From contig JBBHKE010001823.1 of NCBI GenBank assembly GCA_037447655.1, forward strand, positions 62,001 through 126,000: DNA of 64,000 nt, read 5' to 3'. The translations under genes were made by a program, and so were the position numbers. How positions within the stretch are numbered: the stretch's first letter is position 1; each line of letters begins with the position of its first letter. The notes under the pieces were generated by a model. It saw only the letters and a list, made by a program, of their open reading frames with translations, had not been told where the DNA came from and did not search any database. This DNA comes from Zygnema cylindricum. Taxonomy: Eukaryota; Streptophyta; Zygnematophyceae; Zygnematales; Zygnemataceae. Below are positions 33,701-52,525 of the stretch, one piece after another.

Positions 33701-35987
33701 TGTTATATAATTAATGGATTGCTAGGAAAATCTGTCTGTGACCTTACAAGAGGTGGTAAATTTTCAGTATAAAGGTTAAAGGGAAGCTGGCGAGAGGAAG
33801 AACTGAAGAAGGAACCAGCAAGTACCACAGGTGCATCACATTGGAGTTTCTAAAAGAGCAGAAATTTTGTACGGAGGATACGGCGGTTTTTTTTACTGCA
33901 ATCTTTAAGACGATACGTGAAGCGAGGGCTGTACGGTAAAAGTCAAAGTCAGTACGCATTTGTACGAATCACTGAAAAGCTACGGCCCCCTTTTCCGATA
34001 CGGATGTACCTCGAATCTTCCCTGTGTACGTATCGCTTTCACTATGTAGCTTTCCGTTTGTCACCGAAACAATTGAGTCAAAATTTCTTCATTTTTTTTT
34101 GCCTTGCCTGCCTTTGTTTTGGACAAGCCAAATCTTATGCTTTAAATTGCAGGGCAAGAGGTATGGAATTTTGGAAACCCTCAAGTTTTTGAAGCCAAGG
34201 AAAACAATGTTTATGTCAACGTAAACCTCTCTTTTAGATTTCTTGTCGTATCAGAGCCTAGGGAGCTGCATTCATTACAAGGCTGGGCATTTGTGCACTT
34301 ACTTTTGTTAGTCCAGATTACTGTTTCGTCTTCCACCCACCCATGGAAGTTACAATAGTCCTAATTCGCATGCTTTGCTAAAAGTGGTACGAAAGGCTTC
34401 CTGTGTTCCCACATTTTTTGAAGTTAACGATATTTAAAAATACGTCAGCTTGGCATGTTTTCCTCGTGCTATAACATTCGTCGTAACGGATGCCAGTGGA
34501 CAAGGGACATGACGTCTGAATGGCAAGAACATCATTTAAAAGCTTGGGAGATTGCGCAAGTGAAACATGTAGAAACAGTGTTTTTGCATTTATCTGCCGT
34601 CACCCTCATTGAACTACTTTACTGTTCAAATCAAATTGGCAGGAAGGGAAATGACAATAGCCTATGAAATAAAAGCGACAAATCAGGAATCACACAATTA
34701 AACATAGACACATGTGTTGTCCAGCTACACAACTTTAAAGGCCCGTCCAAAGCACGATCACCAACCAATTCCGAAGTGCGAACAAAACATCGAAAAAAAA
34801 TCGTGGTTGTCTTTTTTATTTATTCAGGAAATCAAATCGACTACAATCAAATCCGTTTCTGAAAAGTCTCACACAGCCTGCATTCTAGCCCTATATTTTA
34901 CGGCTCTATAACTTACAATCGCTAAAACTACTAAATCTGATGGTGAATGATAAATGATGAATAATAAATAGGAGTGAGACCAGGTCATGAGGCGTTAAGA
35001 CTTTATTTTCTTTGTTTATTGCTCTCCTTTGTAATCCTTCAAGTGTAGTAAATATGAACCTGACCAATTGCACCTGCTCCCCTCACCACCCAACAAACCA
35101 ATTGGCCAATAGGAGTGCACCCAGCAAACTCCAAACGCAAACTCCTCCAAGCGACCGTAAAGCGCCACTTGGGGGCAATGGACCCGGATTTGTAGAAGGA
35201 GGGGGAGCATAGTAGGAACCGGGACCTCCATTAGGAGTTAGTTGCAAGGGGTCGGAATTTAGCCTGAAATTACAGAATTCCACTTAGTGAAGATGGTGAA
35301 CATGACTGACAAGAAAGAAAAGAAAAGTAGCAACTGAAATGGTTTCTTTCAAGCATCCGGTTAAAACTCATTTTATGCGCATTCTTCTGCAAATTTTCTG
35401 CAATTGCAAGAATGTTCATTTGGTTGTCAGCGGATTGTTTCATGTCCTCCCAATTTAGTTTGCTAGTATGTATAACTGGCGATTAAAGAAAATACATAAG
35501 AGCCACTAATTTTTTGGAAGAGGATAAAATTACTTAACAGAAACTAATGTAGTAACAATTCAATCGATCTGGAAAAACAGCTGATTTTCTTTGCAATATG
35601 GAGCCTATTGCTAACTTAAATTACTATCAACATCTGTGGGAAAATAAGCAGACACGGCATCGAAAAGAAAAGCTTGGCTCCCATTATAAAGGTGAGAAAA
35701 TTACACTGCCTATCAGTTTTAGTGTTAAACATTTTTTGGGCAATCGAAGTTGTTTACCGTCAGATTTCTCTTTTGGTGAAAAAAAAGTAAATCTCAGTGT
35801 TAAGGAAATTGATTTTGAGTGCCCGAAAAACGTCAAACACTAATAATGCTGGATTGTGTACTGTAATAAAATATCAGTACAGACTTCTTTCCTTATAAAA
35901 TGCATTTGTTATGCTGGGACTAATTTTAGTGAACGATAGCAATACATCCTCAATTGTTGATAGCTTCAATCATAGAAAGGATAGATG
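30732..35987. other. Intergenic, no recognised gene
   Basis: The first part may be IDD 3' UTR. A GATGAT-type simple repeat occurs at about 31777-31835. No open frame shows a recognisable domain on either strand. AT-rich sequence at 32280-33700 looks like ordinary plant intergenic DNA. I see no TIR pair of the MITE families here. Confidence 0.5.
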
Positions 35988-42097
<6,110 letters not shown>

Positions 42098-42947
42098 GGC
42101 TTCGTCCTGCCAGTGCTCAAATACTGAGCAGTGAGAGAGTGAACTTGAACTTTTTAAACACTGCGGTTGCAGGAGTCGTACGAAACGGAAATTTCGTATT
42201 GTAAAAGTTTCAGGCGACCGCAAGAAATTACCCGCACGGAATTTCAACTATGGGGAACTCTCGCACGGTATGCTGATTTTGTGAGTTATCCGTACAGTAT
42301 CCGTACTTTTCAAACAATACGGCTGGTTTCAATTTCCAAGTGGACACCGAGGCAAATGTGCCCGTGCCGTAATTTACGGGGCGGGGACGACCGTTTGACC
42401 TTTTGAAGTTGAATTAGCGGCTACCATTTGTTGACGCTCTTCACACAATAGTACAATGCATTGAGATTGACGGTGATTGGCCCTGTACATGAATCCTGTA
42501 CTTTTCCCGTTTTCGAAGGAGGAGCTCCGTCCGTCCGATGAATAATGACTTCTGCGATTTGAAGATCCTGAATATCTCTCTGCAGCTTGAGGAAGCGATA
42601 AAATAGAGACTCGCCAGAAGCGCTGTCCAAACTCCACAGAGCGCAAGTCGTACGAAAATACTGTTAGCTAAAAGTACTGCAGCTGGAAGTGCAGTGAGGG
42701 TGTCGTGAGGCACTAGGGACATGTTTAAGATCCACTGTCATGAAATTTGCCGCAAAAGTACAAAACTACAGCCTTTATGTGTCTCTCATTGGACGTGTTC
42801 CAATGAAATTGTGTACCTTTCAGCTGTTTCGTAGTACTCAGATTTTGAGTATTTTTTGTTCGGAAGTATCCCACAAAATACAAAATTGCACACTGTATTT
42901 TTCCGTACTTTTTGTGTACTTTTTCCGTTAACAGACTTTGGGCGGTA
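42098..42947. other. GH5 upstream region
   Basis: Probably the promoter of the minus-strand GH5 gene. No confident TATA box was located. Open frames on both strands lack motifs. Confidence 0.4.
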
Positions 42948-43146
42948 CACCGTGAATCGTTATTAGCCTTATGTACGCTATATCGGCACCCCAAATTTTT
43001 GATATTGATACCTTAAATATAATAAATTACACTATTTCAGGACGTGGACCATAATCTGCCACGTCTCCTGGCACTAAATTAGAATGAATGACGCTATTTT
43101 TTTCTTTACACTAATAATTTCTATACGCTAATAACGATTCAAGGTG
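42948..43146. mobile_element. TA-inserting MITE, short form, 199 bp, copy 3
   Basis: Starts CACCGTGAATCGTTATTAGC and ends with the near inverse GCTAATAACGATTCAAGGTG, with TA on both sides (42946-42947, 43147-43148). It has the same 199-bp length as 6810-7008 and 12728-12926, and lies in opposite orientation judged by the internal CACGTCTCCTGGCAC block. Confidence 0.8.
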
Positions 43147-43148
43147 TA

Positions 43149-43767
43149 CTGTAGCATGTCTTTGGAAGAACCATGCCAACAGATTTTGTCGCGTCAGCGG
43201 TACTTCAAGAAATCATCTTCTAGCATGTCAAGACAGAACTGTACTCATGGACGTTTTCGTTTGAAAGAAAGTGGAAAAGCACTTTGTCGTTTATGAGGTA
43301 CAGTCTGTACATATGCCGAGTAATGGTGTACCCTTTACCCAATGAAAGCCTACAAAAGGGTATCTCGATGGATTTTTCTGAATTCCAGATTTGTAATTTT
43401 CGGAAAAAAGGACCTGGCGCACTTTCGAAGGGCAGGTTCCTGTTTCACGAAAACTGGGAAAATGCCTAATGGAGCGTAGCGTCACGCTCTTCGAACAAGC
43501 CATTTCAAGCCGTCCGATTGTTGTCGAGTACAATCTGACGGAGGAAACTAGGATGTTATTATTGTTCGTCACTTCGTCCCAACACTTGGCGCATGTGGCA
43601 ATCTGACAAGTCGGTGTCTTGTTGGCACCCATTGACAGATGCGTTCTTTTGTTTTAATGACACAAATAGGAAAAAGTGTTGACTTGTGAGACGTTCTGTA
43701 CAAAACGAGGAACCAAATATTTTTGCTTTGCCCTTTTTCTAAAAAGGAAAAGCATTGTAGTCGCCTT
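43149..43767. other. Intergenic, no recognised gene
   Basis: Nothing definable; short open frames only. Confidence 0.4.
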
Positions 43768-43932
43768 CGTCTCTGGTGACAACGAAAATTGACCGTCGAT
43801 TTATTTTGTGTAAGATCTTGAGCCGTTGGGTATTTTGAGTTTTGATTGGCGTCTCTGGTGACAACGATAATTGACCGTCGATTTATTTTGTGTAATATCG
43901 TGAGCCGTTGAGTGATTTGAGTTTTGATTGGC
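43768..43932 (+). repeat. Tandem duplication of an 82-bp unit
   Basis: Two adjacent copies begin CGTCTCTGGTGACAACGA and end GAGTTTTGATTGG, differing at only a few positions. The high identity marks a recent duplication. Confidence 0.85.
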
Positions 43933-44044
43933 TTTGTCGTGTTCCAATTTGGATGTAGTGCAAAGAGACACGTGGTACAATCCTATTTGTTGTATTTCGC
44001 GTGGTTGTAGTGGTATGATTGAAGGCCAGACAAAATCGACGTCA

Positions 44045-44410
44045 CGCCAAAATGTCGTGTTATCAACCGGTTGAGTAACGTAGAGTATCGTACTTTAAAA
44101 TTTTGCGCGTGCGGTCCCGTTCATCACGCCACGTTGTTGTTTCTCAAAATCGTATACGCCAAAATGCCGTGTTATCAATAACGGTTAAGTAAGTACAGTA
44201 TCGTACTTTAAATATTTTTGCGTGCGATCCCGTCACATCACGCCACGTTGTCGTGTTCTCAGCATCCGTACATTACAGTTATTTCAGTGTTGCGTGACGT
44301 ACGATGTGTCGTGTTATCAATACCGGTACAGTAACGTACAGTACCGCACTTTTAATTTTGGCACGTGCGATCTCGTCACATCACGTCACGTTGTCGTATT
44401 CTCAATATCA
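44045..44410 (+). repeat. Three-copy tandem repeat, about 113 bp
   Basis: Units starting near 44045, 44158 and 44300 share the ordered words GTCGTGTTATCAA, a GTATCGTACTTTAA-type stretch, GCGTGCGATCCCGTC and CATCACGCCACGTTGTCGT. The second unit has about 27 extra bases. A MITE begins directly after the third unit. Confidence 0.75.
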
Positions 44411-44418
44411 ATACACTA

Positions 44419-44680
44419 CACAGCGAATCGTAATTAGAGTAGATAACGCTAATTCGGTCGCCCTAAATTTTGACTCTATCACGTTAAATAGAGTAATCGA
44501 TTCGAATTTTTTCATTATACTATTTAAGGTAAGGTTCAATTTGCGTAAAAAATTATAATATAGGATCGTTTTAAATAGTGTGAAGTACGGACAACGTCTG
44601 GCTGTGCAAAATTGTACTTTTATAAGTATAAAGATACAAATAATAATTTATAGAATCGCGCTCGCATGTGAAATTGCACT
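44419..44680 (+). mobile_element. TA-inserting MITE, long form, left part
   Basis: Begins CACAGCGAATCGTAATTAGA after TA (44417-44418) and follows the 8558-9059 element through CGCTAATTCGGTCGCCCTAA, TCTATCACGTTAAATAGAGT and the TGTGCAAAATTGTACTTTTA stretch. Similarity fades by about 44680 and no right end is found. Confidence 0.6.
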
Positions 44681-47100
44681 AAACAAAAAAATTAAATCGC
44701 ATCGAAAAAACCCGTTCGCATAGCTCCGTTTTTTATTAAGAGGGTTTGATTAAGCGTAAAAGTTTCACATTGACTAAATATATCATGTAGTATTAAATAC
44801 TTTAATGTTAAGTTTAAAACACACATTAAACCATTAGCATTATTCAACCATTATTCGTTTAAACAGAATACAAATGGTTTTTGTTTATTGTATATTAAGG
44901 TGTTGCATGTGTATTTTCAATATTTTTTTTTATCCGTACATAAAATCACAAAAGAAGAAAACAAAAAAAAAACAAACAAAATAAATAACCACAATAGAAC
45001 CTTGATCACATAACAAAAACGCAAAAAAAAATGTAAACATAACAAACAAAATAATAAGAAAAAAAAAAAATGTAAACATAACAAACAAAATAATAAGAAA
45101 AAAAAAAAACACATCAGACTTAACTAGGAATAAACCAACTTAGTCCAAAGACCCAGAAGGTTGGAACAACATCATTATCAGCTCAATGGCTGACTAACAC
45201 TACAAACACGTATTTTCTTTTGCATTTTTTTATAGTTAGAATATGTTGATTACTTTAAGTACTTTTTTTTGTTTTTCGATCAAGCACCTTAGTCGAGACC
45301 CACATGCAAGCATAAACATCATTAGCTATTTACCCCTTTGGCGTCATCAACTGTCTTGGGAGTTACGACTTGTGAATTTGCTTGTTTCATATGTTTTTCT
45401 TCTATTTTATTTGTGTAATTTTTGTGTTAGTTCAATTCCTTTTTAGTTTGCTAGATTCGCTAAGGTTTTGATAGTTTGGCTTATATGGCCTTGTCTCTTA
45501 TTGTCCAATTAATTGGCTTATTGCCACGCTTTGGTGCTTCTACTTTCTCCTTCCACTTTTTTCCACAAAACTCATGTCTTTTCATCGCAAATTGTCGTAC
45601 TTCACTCACAAAGGATATTGTTTGGCCAAAATAAATTTTTCTAGTGGTTCTTGTCTTCTAACCGATTTCAACTTACAAATTATTAAGAGGAATGTAACCG
45701 AATGTTCAAGTACAAACACGTGTGAACACCATAACGTGGGGAAAAACGGTAATGAAGACCATTATTGGTGTGAAACTTTTCTTTTCTATCATTTACTACA
45801 TTACAATAGAAATTGCGCAAAGTCCCATTGTTGCTCGCTATTTTGTTCCCTTTCCTCCCCATGCATTTATCGACAAGCGTTAAAGAATTAATATTGTATC
45901 ATCGACAGTCGACAATACCTATAGTAAAACGTGTTTAGAAACCGATGTGCTCTATAATATCTTAAGTTCGTAAAAGGGTACAAAAATTCAAACTATCTCA
46001 AAACCTGGTCGTTGAAGGCTCTAAGTATATCCTTAATATTGTCGCCAATTGCTATTATAGCTTCACCATGAATAGCTTTTATAATAATAAATTAATGTCT
46101 GCCTTTTTGTGTCCGGAACACTAAATAACATTGCTAAAGTTAATTATTTTTTCCTTAACACTAATTTGCAAGCAATTGACCATCGTCCACTTCACTAAGA
46201 CCTAAATTATAATTAATTGTTAAAAAATAAGCCCCACGCATTTTAATTCTTAAATCTAATATGGATCACAATACTAATTTGAAACTAGGCAGGCTTAAAA
46301 AACATTGAGGAAACATTGTCGGACACATTTTTAAACGACAAATAGAGGATTGCAACGAAACCAACCACACAAGTTCCTCTAACTACATAATTTGATTAAC
46401 GACTATGTCAATTACAAGGTCCTCACATTCCAGGTTTACAAAGGTAAAATTAAAAGACACATTCGTAGGCACAATTTATGAAGATCCTTTAACGTGGAAA
46501 CTACAGTCTAGTACCAGCCTTGAGGCATCTTCCCATGTAAGCGAAACTTAGTTTTGTTACTTTGTTTTTTAGCGAAGATTCTTTGTAATACAGTACTATA
46601 CCGTAATTTTCAAAGTGTTATAATGTTCGGCAACGAAATGGTTGCTTTTTTTGCGACGGTTGTAGACGACTACAAAACTCGCAACAATTGATTACGTTCA
46701 CAAAAAAGCGACGGTTGTAGACTTTTATAACCAGTTGTAGACTAATATTTATTAGTGTTAATAACTTTAATTTTGTCCCGACATTTTTCGGGGCCAAAAA
46801 TCATAAATTAGTGCTATTAACATTAAAATAAAATGGACGCTAATATGGAAAGTATGTATTTAGTGTTAGTCATTTTATATTACGCTCTTCGAAATTAGTG
46901 TGATGTACAAAAAGCTCGTCTCCGTACATGACGTCCACGTGACTTCTCATTTATACAGCATTAAGTTCATTTCGCATGTTATTTTAAATTTCACTACTGG
47001 TTAGCCACCGAAAAGAGCGGAACACTGCACCTGCACTTGAAATAGTAGTGATGACAGCTCAGCGTACACTCTGCTAAGTAGACAGACAAACTGGCATTAA
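44681..47100. other. AT-rich intergenic, no recognised gene
   Basis: Contains a 39-bp tandem duplication in A-rich DNA (about 45029-45107) and worn fragments with the MITE-like words ATTAGTGTTAATAAC near 46750. No gene can be supported. Confidence 0.5.
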
Positions 47101-47897
47101 GGGTAACCTTCCATCAGGCGAAAAGTGGGGTTGTTTACTGGAGAAAGTACCGTTCCGTACTAGGCCGTACTGTTTTTTTTTTTTTTTTTTTCAAAAGATG
47201 TTAACTAAAAATTCGTTGAGATTCTCCAGACTTCTTGGAGAGAACTACCACCGTCCGATTTTCAATTTTCGACGCAAACGCTTCTTGTTTCCAGTACGTA
47301 GCTAGTCTCCTCCAACTGTCCTCGGGAGGAGAGTTTGTGATTACTGGACGCGTGTTTTGGTCCACTTGTAAAGTCAGAGTCGATCCACGACAGACGTGAA
47401 GTAATAAACTTACATGTGGCAATTGGAGTGTACCGTGTGACATGAAAGCCAGCCTGTTCGACGACAAAAAAATCTTGGTTGTATGGTCGACGACAAAAAA
47501 AACTTTGTTTGTAGGACATCCTGTGACGTCTCCTTCATAAATGTGCGATACAGCGATTTACGTACAAATGGTACATCCTTGGACATTTGTACAAACTTTA
47601 ATTTTGCAACGGTTTTCGTGGCCGTTGATACCACAACAACCGTAAGAACGTTCAGATTGTACATTAGCGTGACGTTACTAGATATTTTAATCGGCGTCCG
47701 CCCGTACACATACGCAGCTGCGATTTTGTCCTTTTAGAAATGATGATTATTCCTGGGCGGCTCAAAAGGTCCTACGTGGTACCAATCGCAATCTAACACC
47801 TCATTCACTGGCACGACCTGATGGAAGGGTGCTACAAATTTTACTCCCAGTAAACGTGTTCGTACGATTACTGGGAACGCCTGATGGAAGGTTACCC
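47101..47897. mobile_element. Harbinger-like MITE, 797 bp
   Basis: Perfect 20-bp inverted ends, GGGTAACCTTCCATCAGGCG and its exact complement, flanked by TAA on both sides. A 3-bp TWA-type duplication and GG-starting ends are typical of PIF/Harbinger. Several open frames of 80-100 codons overlap inside on both strands, but none shows a DDE transposase or Myb/SANT motif, so the element appears non-autonomous. A relative lies at 5493-6645. A T-run at 47167-47190 is internal. Confidence 0.75.
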
Positions 47898-49282
47898 TAA
47901 GTGCCGAATTGATGTTAATGCAATTTTTGTTTGACACAAAATCACAAATTAGCGTTATTAACATTAAATTAGCGTTTGCGCTATTTTTTTCAACATTAAT
48001 AACGACTAGCGATGTAGTTTCTTGTGACATTGTAGATGTCTAGGGTTTGTGACATTTTGACGTCATGCTCACTTGTGATAGCGTTGACGTCACTAGTTCC
48101 AAAACTTTCCACCATGGTTTCCCAATTTTGTTTTTTTGGCTTTTCTCACTCTACTTGCCATCAGAATAAGCAGAAAGATAGCCAAAAGCAATATTTTTTA
48201 GATATCTTTCACTTGATACCATTATTGTCGTGTTTTATTCCAAGAACTGTGAGATAGACGCGGTAGTGGGAGAGGGAGAGAGAAAGAGGCGCCTTCACGG
48301 ACTTCGCTTTTGCAAAATGGCATTTGTTGCCCGAGACCCTTCCACGGCCCTTGCACGGAAAAAAGTACGTACAGGCTGGAAACGGACAGTGGGCTTTTTT
48401 TTGGTACTCCATATACTGCAAAAAAGTTTTCAAAAGCGTGTGGCGCGTGCCACGACGTCGTCCTATTTGCTTATAACTCGTTACTTGAAAAAATAAAGTC
48501 ATCACCTCATGAGGTGGTTTCAGTAGAAGTCTGAAGATGTGCAGTCTGAAGACGCGCTGGAGTGACGCGAAAGTGGGTCGAAACGCGTAAGACAACAAAC
48601 TGTATTACATTTAAAGTTTCAAGACGACGCAAATTGTACTGTGGTATTTTATTTTTTCTGGTACAGCTGAAGATTTTCACGTTGCCGCCTTACAATTTTC
48701 AAATGTTAAAGGAAAAATTGATAAATAAAAAGAAGTCCTGTAGCTACCAAGAAAATGGTGGCTTATCTACACCTTGATTCTATGTAAAATTGAGACGAAT
48801 GGGCGTGCCTTGATTAGTTTTAATTGCCTTTGCCTGCCTTATGCCAGAGAAATCCACAAAATTGGGACATGATTGTGAAGGCAAGCAATGAAAAATAAAC
48901 TTGTTAATGAGGATAAGTGAAAAAATAAAGCTGGTGCTAAGTATTGATCACACATTCTCAATAAAACATCGATTTTATACCCACAAATCACCAAGAATTC
49001 GTCATGTGACTTAAGTGAACTCTTTATGGTATTTGCACATAAAATAAAAAACCCTACCAAGTACTCGTACCAAAATATTTATACAACATAGATTCTTACC
49101 TAAGTTATTGTCCTAGTTCTCAGAAACCTTCCCACGCAAAATACAAATCCTACATTCTTCAGAGTGTGCCTAGCTCTCCAAACTCTAGAGCTTTCTATTT
49201 CCTAATTTGTCGATCACCATGCGATAAGAAGCCGGCTTCTACTAGTTTGTGTGTCTTTCTGTGACACTCTTAAAAATAAGCC
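47898..49282. other. Intergenic, 3' side of the GNAT gene
   Basis: Holds a MITE-like end at about 47940-48016 (ATTAGCGTTATTAACATTAA and an AATAACGACTAGCGATGTA-type end) without a definable partner. Sequence at 48560-48640 is related to the inner foldback at 53160-53550 (GTGGGTCGAAA, AAGAC-ACAA, GACGCAAATTGTACT). No gene is recognised. Confidence 0.45.
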
Positions 49283-51656
49283 TTAACTATTTGCCTTTAA
49301 TCCTCGCCGGGATTTCCACGTCACTTGCACAAACTTCTTCGGTTCACCCAACGGACGTCTTAATGGAAACGGCACCTCTAATGGTGGAGGTAGGATTAAT
49401 GCCTTACTACCAAAAGAAGCCCATTCAGACTCGTTTGTCTCATCTGTTGATGTAGCCGTCACATACATCATTGTAGCGGCACCAGTGATGTCGGGTCGAA
49501 AGCCATGCCTTGCAAAAAATGGACTGAAAAAAACCCAAAAAAAGGACATGCAGGATGAGTAAGTAAGGTAATTTTGAGGCCGAAAAGAAATCACAACAAA
49601 ACATTTTAGAGCTTGAAAAGCAAGTGATAAATAAAACACGAAAGAAATGCCTAACATGATAAAATATTTGTGACAAATCTGGGAAAGAACACTACAGGAG
49701 AGATCGCTAAGCAATACACGATCTGAAATAAATTATGGAAGAATATAAACAAACAGCGTGATAACTCGTACATGGTAAAGCTTATAGCGTTTAGTCGTCT
49801 AGTGGCTCTCAATAAAATGAAGTGTCGCATATAATTGCCCAACCACTAACCAACAAAATTAAACGAATGCCTAAGTTGAACGTAATTGGTGTGTGCCTGG
49901 TTTAGTCCTCGAAAGAGCAAAAGACAGGCTTTCAAAAGCTTCCACCATCTCACCGTTGATTGTCAGACATAAGAGCTGCAATGTCCAAAATTCCACGAGA
50001 ACTTAATTCTCTGCACTTCCAACTTCCACAAAAACCATCATATGACATTGTTTTTCACAAGCTTTCGTTACTGCTAAGCTCTGAACGCCTTACATGAGTC
50101 CTTAATAGCAGGAATTAAGTATTAGATGTTCAAGCTTTGTCTTATTACTTCAACGAATGTCAACAAAGTTATGGAAAAGAGGAAATCGTACCGGACAATA
50201 CGTTGTAACACCATTTTCCCAAGACCCAATCCTTGAAGAGATGGCGCCACCTGTACACTCCAAAACCTACAAGCCTTTATGATTATAGAACAACTTGAGC
50301 TTTTAAAAGCAGTGACACTATGAAAACACGCCATTACTAGTTAGTTTCTAGTGTTCGAATACTTTATGGGGTCTGGTTGTTTGAGATATTTCAATGGTTT
50401 TTTATACATTATTATTATTCTCTTTCCTTAAAAGAAAAAAAACAAAAGAAAAGAGAGGAAAAAAAACCTTACCGCAATGTCATAAATGGAAGCTGTGAGA
50501 GTGGTGTCAGACGTTGCCCTCCCAAAAGCCACGAGGCGCTTTTCACCATGTCTCTTTTTTTGCCAAGTTTCCAATAAACCCTGAAATTTTTCAAGAGGTG
50601 GAGAAGCTTCTGATTTTGGGGAGGGATGGTGGGACTCCAACTCAAGATCATCATCAATCCTTTCCATGTAGTCATCACTGGAAACAAGACCCCTCACATA
50701 TACGGACACGACAACTGTGCTGCATGGAAACAGACACAAACAGTCATGCCCTACGGATTGGTTAAGAATACGTTTGAAGTTGGTTTGAAGTCAAGTCAAA
50801 GATGGTTTAGTTTTTAAAGGGTAGCTCAAAATTGCTTCAAATCTTTTCAATTTGTTCAAAACCGGTTCAAAACCCTAAAAACCCGAAAACGTTCAGAGAT
50901 CAATTGAAACTTTTTTCGGAATATGTTAGCGTTGTTTCAAATTGCTAAGAATTCATTGCAAAAATCAGTGTGACAAGTCAAGACGATAACGGCTTTTACG
51001 AGAAAAATTTACCTGTGGATAAGAGCACGTCGAAGCTTTTGAGAATCCACAGGTATGATTTCTCCATTTTCTCCTCTTTGAGGAAACATATGGCAATTCT
51101 GACCTGTTGCAGCTAGTAAATACTTCAATTCCTCCACATTTACATCAGCCGCATCTAAACTTAGTGTCAAAGAGGGTAATTTTCTTTTCTTAGACTTATT
51201 TCTTTTTGTCGTCACAACCTTTTCTTCTCGCTCCTTTAACGATTGGCTTATAACAACAATCCGTTCTTTTGCATTCTTTGCTTCTAAAAAACAACTAGGT
51301 GAACCTAATCCAAACAAAATTTTCATATTATTCAACGGCTTCGCTAATCTTGTCCGCGGATTAATTTTTTTTCCTGTCCTTAAACGCCAATGTAAGCTTT
51401 CCATCCCGTTACAAGGAAGGAAAGAGCATATCGCAAATTTGTTCTGTTTGGTTTCTTCAAAATCACTGTGGTTTGGCATATTTAACCTTCTACTAGAGAG
51501 CTCATTCAGTTTTATAAAACCGTTTATGAAAAAAGGAGGACAAGGAGGGAATATACATTGTTGTGAACGATAGTATCGATCAAATGATAAACTGTATCCT
51601 TCTTTTTCCAAAGGTCTACTCTTAATTTGAAACAAGTCATAGCTCACAACAGCCAT
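49283..51656 (-). CDS. Plastid-type GNAT-family N-acetyltransferase, five exons
   Basis: Minus-strand exons in order: 51656-51013, 50719-50473, 50250-50192, 50010-49954 and 49523-49283. They give 415 residues with matching phases and GT-AG borders. An in-frame TAG six bases before the ATG fixes the start. The first 130 residues are basic and Ser-rich, as in a transit region, with no fold visible. Then comes the DVNVEELKYLL and KLRRALIHS segment typical of plant chloroplast GNAT1/2/3-type enzymes, an acidic serine-rich insertion, the beta strand YDIAVAPSLQG, and the acetyl-CoA motif Q303-G-L-G306-L-G308. SSRGILDIAAL and FFARHGFRPD complete the domain. Known relatives acetylate lysines and N-termini of plastid proteins, or serotonin; which applies here is unknown. 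A 79-residue tail after the HGF motif is rich in Pro, and is longer than I would expect. Confidence 0.85.
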
Positions 51657-52525
51657 GAGCTAAACGTCTTTTAAACCCTAAAATCAAACAGCGGAGGAAA
51701 AACGAAGGCAGAAAATTTTAAAAAATAAAAATAAAAAGCAAAATGAAAAGCAAAAATGCAAATTATGAGCAGATAAAGCACAGTGACAGTTTGTAGAATG
51801 GCCTTTTTAGTCGCATAACCATCCACTTCTCTGACTTTAACACCAAAAAGTCAAGAATGAAATCTCATGAACAGATTGGGCAGATCTATGCAATTTTAGT
51901 TCAATACTGATTCAGTGAGTTTCGAACAGATTGGAAGTCTGGACTGCCGTACAAGAAATTGCTGAGAGACCGGCCAATCTTGGTGGCCTCTGCGGTACGA
52001 AATTATAAAGCGACAGAGGCCATTACAACGACACGCCATACGTTACGGATAAAAGTTAAGGAAGTCAACCAGTAGAATCGCGCTATTCGCTTTCATTGCT
52101 ACATACGACAGAGCTAACGAAGGGCACTTCATTACAAGGGCGAAATAACCATAGGTATGGTATGAGGTGAATACAGACTAGTACCGTACAAAAGTGCAAA
52201 ACCGTGCGGCTTCGGTTACCGTAACAGAGGGGGTCATAAGATTATTTAAAAAGTTTTATGATTAGGCTGGATTTTCGTGTTAAATTTCAGTTCGAATTTG
52301 ACTACAGTGGCCGATATAGGAAATTACAGATATTAGTTGGTAGACTGTTTGTCGCTATTACTGTAGTTTTAATCACTCGAGTTCTACAAAGTGAATGTTG
52401 TAGTGTTGTGCATTGAAGGCCCCTTGCCAATATTCGATATACCTAATTTTGGGTACCCGATAATTGATATATTTCTTCATTACTAGTAAATCACACCCGT
52501 TACACAGGCATGGATTGTGTCTTAG
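51657..52525. other. GNAT upstream region
   Basis: Probable promoter of the GNAT gene in its first few hundred bases. No clear TATA box or repeat; no gene recognised. Confidence 0.4.

Noticed and set aside
43768-44410. CRISPR array
   Set aside because: Repeats are directly adjacent with no unique spacers, and this is a plant nuclear genome.
44917-45114. Phe-rich minus-strand frames near 45 kb
   Set aside because: Produced by A-runs and a 39-bp tandem duplication.
47201-47709. Overlapping 85-99 codon frames inside the Harbinger-like element as transposase
   Set aside because: No DDE residues or DNA-binding motif; several overlapping frames of similar length suggest chance.
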